Source: Rhodopseudomonas boonkerdii
GTDB lineage: Bacteria > Pseudomonadota > Alphaproteobacteria > Rhizobiales > Xanthobacteraceae
NCBI RefSeq assembly: GCF_021184025.1
Contig: NZ_CP036537.1
Coordinates: forward strand, 3,162,001 to 3,226,000
DNA length: 64,000 bases
Direction of reading: 5' to 3'
Within the stretch, counting starts at the first letter, position 1. Every line of letters begins with the position of its first letter. Both the position numbers and the translations under genes were made by a program. Below are positions 44,652 through 53,313 of the stretch, in pieces. Under the pieces are notes generated by a model that saw nothing but the letters and a program-made list of their open reading frames with translations, did no database searches and was not told the DNA's origin.

Positions 44652-45143
44652 TCAATCGATGTTCAATTCAGCAATGATAGCGACCTTCCGCATCTTCTTC
44701 TCGAGAGCGGAAATTCCATCTGCAAGTTCGGCGATCAATACCTCTCCGAGTTCGGCATGAACCAAAGCCTGCAGCCGATCTCGTTGCTTTGACGCTTGCT
44801 TCATCCGTTCGCGACAATCGTCCGTCAACGACAGTATCACGATCCGTCGGTCATCCCGCGACTGTTTCCTCTTAATCAGTCCCTCTGCCTGCAAGGTTCT
44901 AGTCTGAGACGAGACAAACGACGGATCGACGCACATCTTACTGGCAACGTCCTTGACCGAAATCCCGCAACCTCCGTTCATCGTTTCCAGTATTGTCAAA
45001 ATCGCCCATTGCGGCCCGGATACGCCGACTTTCTGACCGAGCAGATCGCCGATCCTTGAGATCGATGCGTTGATCGATATGAGATTGAAAATCTCGTCAA
45101 ATCCGTGGCTCACTGGCTCATTGTCTGGACTGGTTATTTGCAT
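44652..45143 (-). CDS. MarR-family transcriptional regulator
   Basis: Winged-helix dimeric repressor of 163 residues. Core features: dimerisation helix (ISINASISRIGDLLGQKVG), GPQWAILTILE, ISVKDVASKMCVDPSFVSSQTRTLQAEGLIKRKQS (the recognition region), then DDRRIVILSLTDD (wing) and a C-terminal helix pair. It is transcribed towards the hypothetical gene at 44352, convergently. The gene it controls is not obvious: upstream on the plus strand is only a gene fragment. Base composition here looks lower in GC than the neighbours by eye. Confidence 0.9.
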   Translation of the reverse strand: MQITSPDNEPVSHGFDEIFNLISINASISRIGDLLGQKVGVSGPQWAILTILETMNGGCGISVKDVASKMCVDPSFVSSQTRTLQAEGLIKRKQSRDDRRIVILSLTDDCRERMKQASKQRDRLQALVHAELGEVLIAELADGISALEKKMRKVAIIAELNID

Positions 45144-45368
45144 CTTGATAACGGTTGTCCTTCAGCAACTTGTTTCATGAACTCCGTGATAGGGGCGATC
45201 TATGACGGAGATGACGCCCTCGCCACGCCGCGTCCACCGACGAACGGGAATGTGCACCCGACCGGAGTAATGACTGCCGCGACCAGATACGCCATCGAAT
45301 AATTCCCGAAGTATTGGCGTAGGTGGCCAATCAATGCTGGTCGTAGCGACGTTGAGAGTTGGATCACG

Positions 45369-45545
45369 GTGGCAGCCGTTCCGAAGACGGCCGCTATCTC
45401 GCTCTTCAACCTCGGTCTCACCATGGGACAAAAGACTGCTCGAGTGCGGAAGGACCTTGATGCTCGCGGCGTGAAACCAGCACAAGAACTGCTAGGATTC
45501 GATGCAATCCTCTACCGTAGGTCGGACATCAAATCCCTAGCATAG
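45369..45545 (+). pseudogene. truncated HTH-like gene fragment
   Basis: Open frame extends upstream from 45545 to a stop near 45305 without a good start; GTG 45369 or ATG 45423 are the only usable ones. The translation reads ITVAAVPKTAAISLFNLGL, MGQKTARVRKDLDARGVKP, AQELLGFDAILYRRSDIKSLA: a pattern like helix-turn-helix or excisionase-type proteins, with the N-terminal part apparently lost. It ends 16 bases before a strong terminator, so it probably was the last part of a transcribed gene. Tentative. Confidence 0.4.
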
Positions 45546-45561
45546 GGAGCATTGCAAACGT

Positions 45562-45587
45562 AAAGCTCCCTAATCAGGGAGCTTTTT
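45562..45587 (+). terminator. rho-independent terminator
   Basis: AAAGCTCCCT, loop AATC, AGGGAGCTTTTT: a perfect stem followed by a T-run, just downstream of the truncated HTH-like frame. The A-run on the other side makes it usable on the minus strand as well. Confidence 0.85.
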
Positions 45588-45606
45588 AGGCCTCGCGTCG
45601 TCAAAA

Positions 45607-45618
45607 TGGACACACTAG
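45607..45618 (-). repeat. inverted copy of the CTAGTGTGTCCA motif
   Basis: The reverse complement of CTAGTGTGTCCA, the core shared by the direct repeats at 43800-43811 and 45735-45746. Three copies, one inverted, within 2 kb suggest remnants of mobile-element ends. Confidence 0.5.
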
Positions 45619-45719
45619 GCGTGTATCCACGGACAAATGGTCGGAATCCCGAAATGAAAAGTGCGGAAAATCAAGGTTTTGAGGTGTCCAGTGCACACAC
45701 CTCGGTTTTCTCGACACCA

Positions 45720-45780
45720 GTTGTTGATCCTGGGCTAGTGTGTCCATCCCGCACTTTTGTGTCCAAAAATTCGTGATCTG
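45720..45780 (+). repeat. right copy of the imperfect direct repeat
   Basis: GTTGTTGATCCTGGGCTAGTGTGTCCA (45720-45746), nearly identical to 43786-43811, then loosely similar bases up to CTGG at 45780. It lies 17 bases beyond the stop of the SDR gene and marks the right edge of the accessory patch. The rest of the gap, 45144-45368 and 45588-45719, contains no supported gene; a GAGGTGT/ACACCTC stem stands at about 45681-45703. Confidence 0.6.
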
Positions 45781-45796
45781 GTTGACCATTGCTGTC

Positions 45797-46546
45797 TCAG
45801 TAAGTCGCCCGACCTCCCGAGAGATCGAAGACCGCTCCTGTACTGAAGGAACACTCCTCGCTGGTGAGCCAACACACCATGGACGCAACCTCCTCCAAGG
45901 TGCCGAACCGCCCTTGGGGAATCTTCGACAGCATGAAGTCGATATGTTGCTGGGTCATCTGATCAAACAGCGGGGTCTTGATCGCCGCCGGTGTCACGCA
46001 ATTGACCCTGATGCCACTCTTGGCGGTTTCCTTGCCAAGTGACTTCGTCAAGCCGATCACGGCAGCCTTTGAAGCGCTATAGGCGGACGCATTCGGGTTG
46101 CCCTCCTTACCAGCGATCGATGCGATGTTGACGATACGCCCGTAGTCGTTCTTCTCCATCGCGCGAACCGCGGCACGATTGACGAAAAACGTGCCGTTGA
46201 CATTGATGTCGAACACTCGCCGCCAGTCTTCCGCCGGATAGTCGCGCAGGGGCGTGTTCGGCCCCGTGATGCCCGCGCTGGACACGACGATATCAAGCTT
46301 CGCGCCCAAGGCGGCGATCGACCGCTTCATACCGACTTCGACATCCCGTTCAGACGAGATGTCGATCTTTTCTATATGTGCTCCGTCGAGTTCTGCTGCA
46401 GCCCGCTCAATGGCGTCACTGACATCCCACATCGCGACTTTTGCGCCTTCGGCAACGAGACGCCGCGCGACCTCCTTGCCAATTCCGGACGCCGCTCCGG
46501 TCACGATGGCGGTGCGGCCCGCGAACCTACGTTGCGCGAAATTCAT
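45797..46546 (-). CDS. short-chain dehydrogenase/reductase (SDR)
   Basis: NAD(P)-dependent oxidoreductase of 249 residues from ATG 46546, which overlaps the FAH-family gene's stop by four bases. The Rossmann motif TGAASGIG, VSSAGITG (NAG-like), the catalytic Ser region NIASIAGKEG and YSASK are all present, and the C-terminus ends FDLSGGRATY like the classical beta-ketoacyl-reductase subgroup. Asp39-type acid (MWDVSD) suggests NAD preference. Last gene of the meta-cleavage operon, so it probably oxidises or reduces a late intermediate; the exact substrate is unknown. Confidence 0.9.
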   Translation of the reverse strand: MNFAQRRFAGRTAIVTGAASGIGKEVARRLVAEGAKVAMWDVSDAIERAAAELDGAHIEKIDISSERDVEVGMKRSIAALGAKLDIVVSSAGITGPNTPLRDYPAEDWRRVFDINVNGTFFVNRAAVRAMEKNDYGRIVNIASIAGKEGNPNASAYSASKAAVIGLTKSLGKETAKSGIRVNCVTPAAIKTPLFDQMTQQHIDFMLSKIPQGRFGTLEEVASMVCWLTSEECSFSTGAVFDLSGGRATY

Positions 46547-47412
46547 CGAACCCCGGCTCCGTCCTTGGACCACGCGACCACCTTTTGACGCTGAACTCCG
46601 AGCTTCTCGATGCCAACGGTCATCGTGTCGCCGGGCTTCAGGTAGATCGGGGTGGGCTTGATGCCCATTCCGACACCCGGCGGGGTGCCGGTCGCAATCA
46701 CATCGCCGGGCAAGAGCGTCATAAAGCGGCTGACATAGCTGACGATCTCGGCGCAATTGAAGATCATCGTGCGCGTATTGCCCATCTGCATACGGCGGTC
46801 ATTCACGTCGAGCCACAGATCGAGCGCCTGTACGTCTCCTACCTCATCCTTGGTGACCAGCCATGGACCGACGGGACCGAAGGTGTCGCAACCCTTGCCT
46901 TTGTCCCAAGTGCCGCCGCGCTCCATCTGGTATTCGCGCTCACTGACATCGTTCACGACGCAGTATCCTGCCACGTAGGAGAGCGCATTCTCCGGCGGGA
47001 CATAGGTCGCCTTGGTGCCAATGACGATGCCAAGCTCGACCTCCCAGTCGGATTTCTGCGAAGCTTGGGGGAGCATCACGTCGTCATTCGGTCCGGATAG
47101 TGAGGTAATTGCCTTCTGAAAGACGATGGGCTCCGACGGGACCGGAAGACCAGCCTCGGCCGCATGGTCGGAATAGTTGAGGCCGATCGCGACGAATTTG
47201 CCAATTCCGGAAATGGGAACGCCAAAGCGTTGAGGGCCTGTCACCTGCGGCAGGGCCGATATCGAGACTTCCGCGATCGCCTTCAAAGACGCCGGAGACA
47301 ATGTCGCCGGACCAATATCCGGCACTACCGATGACAGGTCGCGCAGCACGCCGTCGTTGCCAACCAAGCCGGGCTTTTCCGCGCCCGGCTGTCCAAATCT
47401 CACAAGTTTCAT
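46543..47412 (-). CDS. fumarylacetoacetate hydrolase (FAH) family protein
   Basis: Enzyme of 289 residues of the large FAH family (hydrolases, decarboxylases and isomerases acting on 2-oxo acids). N-terminal small domain, then the catalytic core: FVAIGLNYSDHAAEAG, VELGIVIG (metal-binding Glu), GYCVVNDVSEREYQ, DTFGPVGPWL and PGDVIATGTPPGVGMG. All metal-site elements appear intact. Within the operon it may act on the ring-cleavage product branch, a role that mhpE/F-type enzymes fill elsewhere. Between hydratase gene (22 bases) and SDR gene (overlap). Confidence 0.9.
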   Translation of the reverse strand: MKLVRFGQPGAEKPGLVGNDGVLRDLSSVVPDIGPATLSPASLKAIAEVSISALPQVTGPQRFGVPISGIGKFVAIGLNYSDHAAEAGLPVPSEPIVFQKAITSLSGPNDDVMLPQASQKSDWEVELGIVIGTKATYVPPENALSYVAGYCVVNDVSEREYQMERGGTWDKGKGCDTFGPVGPWLVTKDEVGDVQALDLWLDVNDRRMQMGNTRTMIFNCAEIVSYVSRFMTLLPGDVIATGTPPGVGMGIKPTPIYLKPGDTMTVGIEKLGVQRQKVVAWSKDGAGVR

Positions 47413-47434
47413 GTGGCTCTCTTCTATTTTTCGA

Positions 47435-48220
47435 TCAGGCGAAACGGGCGCTCACCGAGCCTAATCCCTCGATACTCGCCTGGAATACGTCGCCGGAATT
47501 CGCCGGAACCATTGGGCCAAGCGCTCCGGACAGAACGATGTCTCCTGCACGCAGCGGACGGCCTCGCTTTCCCAGTTCAGCAGCGAGCCATGCCACCGCA
47601 TTAAGAGGGTTATCGAGACAGGCCGCGCCCTTGCCTTCCGACGCAACGTCGCCATTGCGCGTCATCTTCATCGTGACTTCGCGAAGGTTGAGGTCACCCA
47701 ATGGGCGTTTGTCCTGTCCGAGAACGAACAGAGCCGACGAAGCATTGTCCGCGATCGTATCGTAAATCGAGATTTCCCAGTTGCGGATGCGGCTGCCGAC
47801 GATCTCGAGTGCAGGCATCACGAATGCCGTTGCATCAAAAATCTCCTTTGCCGTCGGATTGGCACTGACGATGTCCCGTGCCATTTCGAACGCGACCTCT
47901 GCCTCGATCTTGGGCTGGAGCACCCGCCCCTTTGCGACCGGTTCGTCCTCCTGGACCTGCATATCCGCAAAGAGGATGCCAAAGTCAGGCCGATCGACGC
48001 CCAACTGCTTTTGCACGGCAGGCGAGGTCAGGCCGATCTTGCACCCGACGATACGGCGTCCTTCGGCCAGCCAATGCGACGTGTTGGCCTCCTGGATGGC
48101 GTATGCCGTGTCGATTTCCTGGAAGATCAGTTGCGTCCTGATCGGCGGGATCGGTTCTCCGGAATAGGCCTCCCGGATCGCTTTCGCGATGCCGTCGATG
48201 TTCTCTGCAACATTTGCCAT
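47435..48220 (-). CDS. mhpD: 2-keto-4-pentenoate hydratase (MhpD-like)
   Basis: Enzyme of 261 residues that hydrates 2-hydroxypenta-2,4-dienoate to 4-hydroxy-2-oxovalerate. Typical elements: IPPIRTQLIFQEIDTAYAIQ, RIVGCKIGLTSPAVQKQLGVDRPDFG, EAEVAFEMARDI, PALEIVGSRIRNW, LRAGDIVLSGALGPMVPANSGD. Length matches MhpD. It lies seven bases after the C-C hydrolase gene, whose product it would use. The name is by family; other FAH-fold hydratases or decarboxylases (4-oxalocrotonate type) have the same fold. Confidence 0.83.
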   Translation of the reverse strand: MANVAENIDGIAKAIREAYSGEPIPPIRTQLIFQEIDTAYAIQEANTSHWLAEGRRIVGCKIGLTSPAVQKQLGVDRPDFGILFADMQVQEDEPVAKGRVLQPKIEAEVAFEMARDIVSANPTAKEIFDATAFVMPALEIVGSRIRNWEISIYDTIADNASSALFVLGQDKRPLGDLNLREVTMKMTRNGDVASEGKGAACLDNPLNAVAWLAAELGKRGRPLRAGDIVLSGALGPMVPANSGDVFQASIEGLGSVSARFA

Positions 48221-48227
48221 ATCAGCC

Positions 48228-49106
48228 TTACCCCTTCAGGAATTCGATGTGGATGCGATTGAACAGTTCGGCGTCCTCAAACTGGGGCCAGTGGCCGCAT
48301 TCGTTCATGACGACATACTTGGCGCCCGGGATCATGTCCGCGATCTGCTTGCCCTCTTCCGGCGTTGCCGTGGGATCATGCGAGGTCCAGACCACCAGAG
48401 TCGGAGCCTTGATAGACTTGTACTGCTCGGCGGTGATCATGTTGGGGCGGCGGATTTCCATCTCCTGAAGGCACATGATGCGCTTCATGGTCTCGGAGAA
48501 GCCGGACTGGGAATAGATCGCCCGGCGTGTCTCGATGAGATCGTCCGAGACCATGCTCTTGTCGCACATCAAGAACTCAAGACGGGTCTTGATGCGCTCC
48601 CAGGTCGGGTCCGAGGCGGCCTCGTTTGACAGGGTCTTCAATCGCTCCATGACGTGCGGATGCGCGGTCCAGCCGCCCGCCGTGTTGAGTACGAGCTTTT
48701 CGACGACCTGTGGATGGTGAACCGCGAGATAGGTCGAGACCCAGCCGCCAAGAGACTCGCCGGTCAGCATCGCGCGATCCCGACCGAGGGTCTTCAGGAC
48801 CGCTAGAATGTGTTCGGCGTAATCCTTGACCTGATAATTGATCGGCGGCTGATTGGTCCAACCATGACCGAGCATATCGATGGCGACAAACCAAAAATCC
48901 GCGTTGGCGTGCGGACCAAAATTACGCGAATACGCCTCGGCATGCCCGCCGACGCCGTGAAGCGCGAGAACTAGCGGCTTGGACGGATCGCCGGACTCGA
49001 TGCATCGGGTCCGGATCCCGCCAGCGTCGATGAAGTGCTGCTTGAAGGAAACGCCCTTCAGATCGGCCCAGACGCTCGAGAAATTGTTCGGTCGTGTATT
49101 GCTCAT
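48228..49106 (-). CDS. alpha/beta hydrolase, meta-cleavage product C-C hydrolase type
   Basis: Cytosolic enzyme of 292 residues, MhpC/BphD-like. Nucleophile elbow GESLGGW (Ser), oxyanion stretch ALHGVGGHAEAYSRNFG, acid region VVWTSHDPTATPEEG and catalytic His in NECGHWPQFED. The triad is complete. In aromatic meta-pathways it splits the ring-cleaved dienoate into 2-hydroxypentadienoate and a carboxylic acid. It follows the FAD hydroxylase gene after 26 bases. Confidence 0.88.
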   Translation of the reverse strand: MSNTRPNNFSSVWADLKGVSFKQHFIDAGGIRTRCIESGDPSKPLVLALHGVGGHAEAYSRNFGPHANADFWFVAIDMLGHGWTNQPPINYQVKDYAEHILAVLKTLGRDRAMLTGESLGGWVSTYLAVHHPQVVEKLVLNTAGGWTAHPHVMERLKTLSNEAASDPTWERIKTRLEFLMCDKSMVSDDLIETRRAIYSQSGFSETMKRIMCLQEMEIRRPNMITAEQYKSIKAPTLVVWTSHDPTATPEEGKQIADMIPGAKYVVMNECGHWPQFEDAELFNRIHIEFLKG

Positions 49107-49132
49107 AGGATTATCCGGTTGTCTTCGATTGG

Positions 49133-50950
49133 TTATGCGAACAGCGGGGCCTCCGTCTGCTCGCGGTATGGAGGCGCTGCATCGGCTTCGACATTGTTGA
49201 AGTCGTTGCGGGCGAGGATTTTCTGAAGTGCGTTGGCTAGCTTGTCGTACGCATCGCTGTCATCGCTCGCGGCGGCCGATTGACGCCAAGCAACGACGCC
49301 GTCCGGCCGCACAAGCACGGCGCCCGCTTCGTCGATCTCGCGGATCCGCTGCCATTCGCAGTAGAGATCCTGCTGGTCGGGCGTCCCGATAACCACCACT
49401 CGGAGGAAAGGCAGGTTCATCTGCTCGACGGCCTTCTTCCAGTTCTCGCCCGCGAGACCGGTCACGACCGCGAAAGAGCCCTTCCCCGTGACGTCCAACG
49501 TCGATTTACGTTTGCCGTCGACTCCAACGATCCATGCATGTGGGATTTTCGCACCGGGTCGCGTCGTAGCCTGATTGTAGAGACCTTGATCCCTGCGCCA
49601 TACCTCGGGCTCGGCATTCGCATCGGCAAGGACAGCGCCGCTTTCGTAGCGCTGGTTCATCTCGGTGCCCTGCGCGTTGAATTCCGTCTGCTTGAGATCG
49701 AGTGCGTCCTGGACCGCTCGGCGGGCCGCAACACCCTCCGGGCCGGGATCCTGGAAGCGCGCGATGCCTGCGGCCACAGGGTTCGCAGCTTCCGGAACGC
49801 GGAAACACGCATTCAGCGGCGCATAGTCCATGCGAGACTGGTTGGCGCGCTTCACGATCTGCTCGCCAACAGGAGCGCGTTCTGCCGAATAGCTTTCGAG
49901 CAATGCAGGCCCCGCATATCCCTTGATGACGTATGCGAGCTTCCAAGCGAGGTTATGGCCGTCTTGAACGCAAGTGTTCATGCCGAGACCGCTCGATGGC
50001 GGATGGCGATGTACCGCATCACCGCCGCACAGAACCCTGCCCTTCGTGTATTCAGTCGCGTAAGCTTGGTTAACGTACCAAAGCGACGTCCGAACGATAT
50101 CGATGTTGATCTTCGGGTCACCAATCAGGATTCGGATTTTCGAGATGATCGTGTCCGATGAAAGATCCGGCTCGCCCTTGTTGATGTCGAAGCCCCATCC
50201 TGCGATCCAACGTGTCCAGGGACGAACGGCTCGCAGGAGGCCCATTCCAATCTCACCGAAACTGGCATCCGGCGTCACGATCCAGTTGAGGATGCTCGGT
50301 CGATGGGCGCTGTACTTCGAGAGGTCGGCATCGAAGATCGTATAGACAGTGCCGGCACGCGCCATTTGCCCAATAATCGGCAGTCCAAGGTGTTCGACCA
50401 CCGATGAACGAGCGCCATCGGCTCCGACCATGTATTTCGCCCGGATCGTGTATTCACGCCCGTCAAGGCGATCTCGCATCCGGGCCGTGACGCCGTTTTC
50501 GTCCTGCTCATGGCCGAGATATTCGGTGTTGAACGTAAACGTCGCACCTCGCTCGGCCGCCTTCTGCAGCAGGATCGGCTCAAGCAAGGGCTGAATGATA
50601 TCGACCATGCCGCAAGGGCTGGCCTTCAGATAATCGCCCTTGCGGTCGTCGCCGGTGCCCCAGGTGCGCATCCGGATCAGTTCCGGACCCGCCAAGCTGG
50701 TCGCGAAGGTGGTGTCTCCCATCACGTCCCAGTGGCTCGCAAAGCGAGCGATCTCGTCATCGATGCCGAGATCGCGGAAGACTTCGTTCGCCCGCTGGTT
50801 GGTGATGTGGGCCCGCGGACTATCCGCGAGCCATGCAGAACGCGACACCATGTGCGCGCGCACGCCGTAAGTGGCGAGCCCGAGCGCCGTGGTGGCACCC
50901 ATAGGACCAGAACCTATGATCAACACGTCCGTGTTGAAATCCGCACTCAT
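49133..50950 (-). CDS. FAD-dependent aromatic hydroxylase (TfdB/MhpA type)
   Basis: Flavoprotein monooxygenase of 605 residues that hydroxylates a phenolic substrate to a catechol. FAD-binding motifs: IIGSGPMGATTALGL at the N-terminus, VGADGARSSV, and GRVLCGGDAVHRHPPSSGLGMN. The C-terminal domain is thioredoxin-like without redox cysteines. It resembles the 2,4-dichlorophenol and phenol hydroxylase branch (RAHITNQRANEVFRDLG) more than classical MhpA. It lies 41 bases after the extradiol dioxygenase gene. Substrate not readable. Confidence 0.9.
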   Translation of the reverse strand: MSADFNTDVLIIGSGPMGATTALGLATYGVRAHMVSRSAWLADSPRAHITNQRANEVFRDLGIDDEIARFASHWDVMGDTTFATSLAGPELIRMRTWGTGDDRKGDYLKASPCGMVDIIQPLLEPILLQKAAERGATFTFNTEYLGHEQDENGVTARMRDRLDGREYTIRAKYMVGADGARSSVVEHLGLPIIGQMARAGTVYTIFDADLSKYSAHRPSILNWIVTPDASFGEIGMGLLRAVRPWTRWIAGWGFDINKGEPDLSSDTIISKIRILIGDPKINIDIVRTSLWYVNQAYATEYTKGRVLCGGDAVHRHPPSSGLGMNTCVQDGHNLAWKLAYVIKGYAGPALLESYSAERAPVGEQIVKRANQSRMDYAPLNACFRVPEAANPVAAGIARFQDPGPEGVAARRAVQDALDLKQTEFNAQGTEMNQRYESGAVLADANAEPEVWRRDQGLYNQATTRPGAKIPHAWIVGVDGKRKSTLDVTGKGSFAVVTGLAGENWKKAVEQMNLPFLRVVVIGTPDQQDLYCEWQRIREIDEAGAVLVRPDGVVAWRQSAAASDDSDAYDKLANALQKILARNDFNNVEADAAPPYREQTEAPLFA

Positions 50951-50991
50951 TGGAGACCTCCTTCGATTTTATTGATTTGCGGAGACGCCCG

Positions 50992-51945
50992 TCAGCGGGC
51001 GGCCGTCTCCGATCCACGTGCGGCGATCATCGCCATGCCCGCGATCCAACCCGGGATCGCTTCGTAGAACTCGCGTTCAACCTTGTATTCGCCGGCGGCG
51101 GACAAGGCGCCGAATGCTGCGATCCAGGAAAGCACTTCGTTGGCTCCGCGTCCGGCGGCCTTACGGACTTCATCCGTGTCCAGCTTGTCGGCGGATACGA
51201 AATCACCCGAGCGAAGGATACGCATGAACTCTGCGTCCCATTCAGGATTGAGTGGCGCGCATGGGCCTTTCCCTGCCTCGGCGAGTACGCCCGCTTCGAG
51301 GACTTTCTCCTCGCGAGCTTTCTGAGCCTCAGGCGATTGATGCCGATTGTTGATCAGGCGCTCGCGCACCTCTGGCGTCGCAGTGCGGATGTCCGGAAGC
51401 GGCGGATCGTGCGACAGGCCGCCGGACGCCGCGAACAGCACACGTTTGCCGGATTTGGCGGCGAAACGGCCGACCGCCTCGCCGAGCATGCGGGTGCGGC
51501 GATAGGTCGGGAGCGGAGGGGCAGCACCGTTCACGAAAATCGGCAGAAGAGGGATCGAGCGGAAATTGCCGAACATCGCTTCCCACATCTGGACGAAGCC
51601 GTGATCGACGGGCATTCGATATGAGAGCGCGACGTCGAAATCAGCGGCACGGAGATAGTCGGTGAGTTCGAGAGCGGTATCTTCCGGAACGGGAAGCGGC
51701 CCGAGGCCGCCTCCCCAATCTCCAAGTGACTCCGCTCCCGCGCCAACACAGAATGCGGGCATCAAGTCGTAGAAGAATCCGTTGAAGTGGTCCGGCGCGA
51801 ATTGAATGATGTAATCGGGATTGTAATCGCGGAGCCACGCTCCAAGATCCGAGAAGGCGTCCTTGACGCGCTGCTCGGTCTCTGTGGTCGCCGGACCGCG
51901 ATACATCAACGGTGTGTGCGAAGCGCAAACAACAGCAAAAGACAT
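50992..51945 (-). CDS. mhpB: class III extradiol dioxygenase, MhpB type (3-carboxyethylcatechol 2,3-dioxygenase family)
   Basis: Ring-cleaving dioxygenase of 317 residues, closely patterned on E. coli MhpB: CASHTPLMYRG, FAPDHFNGFFYDLMPAFCVG, YRMPVDHGFVQ, LLPIFVNGAAPPLPTYRRTRMLGEAVGRF, SGGLSHDPPLPDI, then the C-terminal PGWIAGMAMIAARG. Conserved His in DHGF and GLSH are the catalytic and metal-site residues of the family. Likely substrate: a catechol with an acidic side chain, such as 2,3-dihydroxyphenylpropionate, inferred from family. Confidence 0.92.
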   Translation of the reverse strand: MSFAVVCASHTPLMYRGPATTETEQRVKDAFSDLGAWLRDYNPDYIIQFAPDHFNGFFYDLMPAFCVGAGAESLGDWGGGLGPLPVPEDTALELTDYLRAADFDVALSYRMPVDHGFVQMWEAMFGNFRSIPLLPIFVNGAAPPLPTYRRTRMLGEAVGRFAAKSGKRVLFAASGGLSHDPPLPDIRTATPEVRERLINNRHQSPEAQKAREEKVLEAGVLAEAGKGPCAPLNPEWDAEFMRILRSGDFVSADKLDTDEVRKAAGRGANEVLSWIAAFGALSAAGEYKVEREFYEAIPGWIAGMAMIAARGSETAAR

Positions 51946-51985
51946 CAGTTATCTCCTTGCATTGAATTTCTCATCAGCCGCTCGC

Positions 51986-53209
51986 TTACTTTTGGACGAG
52001 CGAGCACTCGCTCTCGGCAAGCGGCCGCGCCAGGGATTCTCCCGGCAAGGTCTGAAGCACGTTGTAAAGATCCCACTCGCCCTTCGGTTCGCCGGGCTTC
52101 TTGACCTGCAGGAGGTACATGTCGTGGATCATCTTGCGATCGGCGCGGATGTATCCGTCCTTGGCGAAGAAGTCGTTCACCTTCTGGGATTCCATCTGCT
52201 TCATGACAGTGTTGGCATCGTCCGTCCCCGTTGCCTTCACGGCCTTCAGGTAGTGAACGACCGAGGAATAGACGCCCGCATGAAATCCGCTCGGCATGAT
52301 CTTCGCCTTTTCGAAGAACCGCTTCGCCCATGCGCGCGTCTCCTCGTTGCGATCCCAGTAAAACGGCGCAACCTCGTACGCGCCCTGAGCCGTCTTCACG
52401 CCGATGCCCTTCATGTCCTGCACGGTGGACTGCAGCGGCACGATCTTGGCGGTCGAATTGAGCCCGAATTCCTCGGCCTGCTTCATCGCCGTTTCGGTAT
52501 CGCCGCTCGCGGATGCGATGGCGATGACATCCGCCTTCGTGCTTTGAGCGCGCAGCAGAACGGAAGAGAAATCGGAATTGCGCGATGGGAACACCGAGTT
52601 ACCGAGGACCTCCCCACCGTTCTTCTTCACCTGCTCGATCGTGTCGCGCGTCAGTGCGTGCCCGTAGGCCTGATCAACAGTGAGGAAATACCACTTCTTG
52701 CCACCTGCGGCGGAGATTGCCTTGGCGGCGCCCTGCGCGAGACCATAGGTATCGACGGTCCATTGTACCGACAGCGGTGAGCAGGCCTTTCCAGAGAAGT
52801 CAGACGACGTGGATCCCGAAAGCAGCATGATCTTGCTCTTCTGCTTCGACAGGTTCTGCACGGCAAAGCCGATTGGCGAACCTTGCATATCCGCAACGGC
52901 ATCGACGCCTTCCACGTCGAACCAGCGGCCGGCGATCGCCATTCCGGCGTCGGGCTTACCCTGATGGTCGGCCGACACGACCTCGACCTTGAGACCATTC
53001 GCGGCATCCTCGGCCGCCATCTGCGCGGCGATGACGGATCCCATGCCGTTGGAGCTCGATGCCGGACCGCTGAGGTCGGTAAGGACGCCGATCTTGACGG
53101 TCCCATTGCTAATGCCGCCAGCCGTCTCCGCTGACTGCGCCCACGTCATGGTCGTCAGAGCCGTGGAAACGAGAAGGGTGGATGCGAGCGCGACGCTACG
53201 AATGAACAT
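51986..53209 (-). CDS. LivK/type-1 periplasmic binding protein for an aromatic or carboxylate ligand
   Basis: Periplasmic binding protein of 407 residues from ATG 53209 (an in-frame start four codons earlier is less likely). Signal peptide FIRSVALASTLLVSTALTTMTWA. Leu/Ile/Val-BP pattern: VKIGVLTDLSGPASSSNGMGSVIAAQMAAEDA, then NLSKQKSKIMLLSGSTSSDF, KWYFLTVDQAYGHAL, and AYEVAPFYWDRNEETRAWAKRF. Such subgroup members bind aromatic acids in Rhodopseudomonas and Bradyrhizobium. It is the first gene of the meta-cleavage operon, without its own permease or ATPase genes, so the liv-type transporter genes further right are candidate partners. Confidence 0.88.
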   Translation of the reverse strand: MFIRSVALASTLLVSTALTTMTWAQSAETAGGISNGTVKIGVLTDLSGPASSSNGMGSVIAAQMAAEDAANGLKVEVVSADHQGKPDAGMAIAGRWFDVEGVDAVADMQGSPIGFAVQNLSKQKSKIMLLSGSTSSDFSGKACSPLSVQWTVDTYGLAQGAAKAISAAGGKKWYFLTVDQAYGHALTRDTIEQVKKNGGEVLGNSVFPSRNSDFSSVLLRAQSTKADVIAIASASGDTETAMKQAEEFGLNSTAKIVPLQSTVQDMKGIGVKTAQGAYEVAPFYWDRNEETRAWAKRFFEKAKIMPSGFHAGVYSSVVHYLKAVKATGTDDANTVMKQMESQKVNDFFAKDGYIRADRKMIHDMYLLQVKKPGEPKGEWDLYNVLQTLPGESLARPLAESECSLVQK

Positions 53210-53284
53210 GGTCTCCTCCATTGATTTTTATATGTCCGTTCGCATTGACGGATGACGCGGAGGACTGCCATCTCTATTGTGGAA

Positions 53285-53303
53285 ATGTTCATGTGGTGAA
53301 CAT
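53285..53303. promoter_or_regulatory. perfect palindrome, candidate IclR/MhpR-type operator
   Basis: ATGTTCA-TGTGG-TGAACAT: seven-base arms, five-base spacer, perfect. It lies in the 104-base gap between the divergent binding-protein gene and the regulator gene, 11 bases before the preferred start of the latter. IclR-family regulators bind short palindromes near their own promoters; the match is to that pattern, not to a named consensus. Confidence 0.55.
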
Positions 53304-53313
53304 GGAGCAGACG

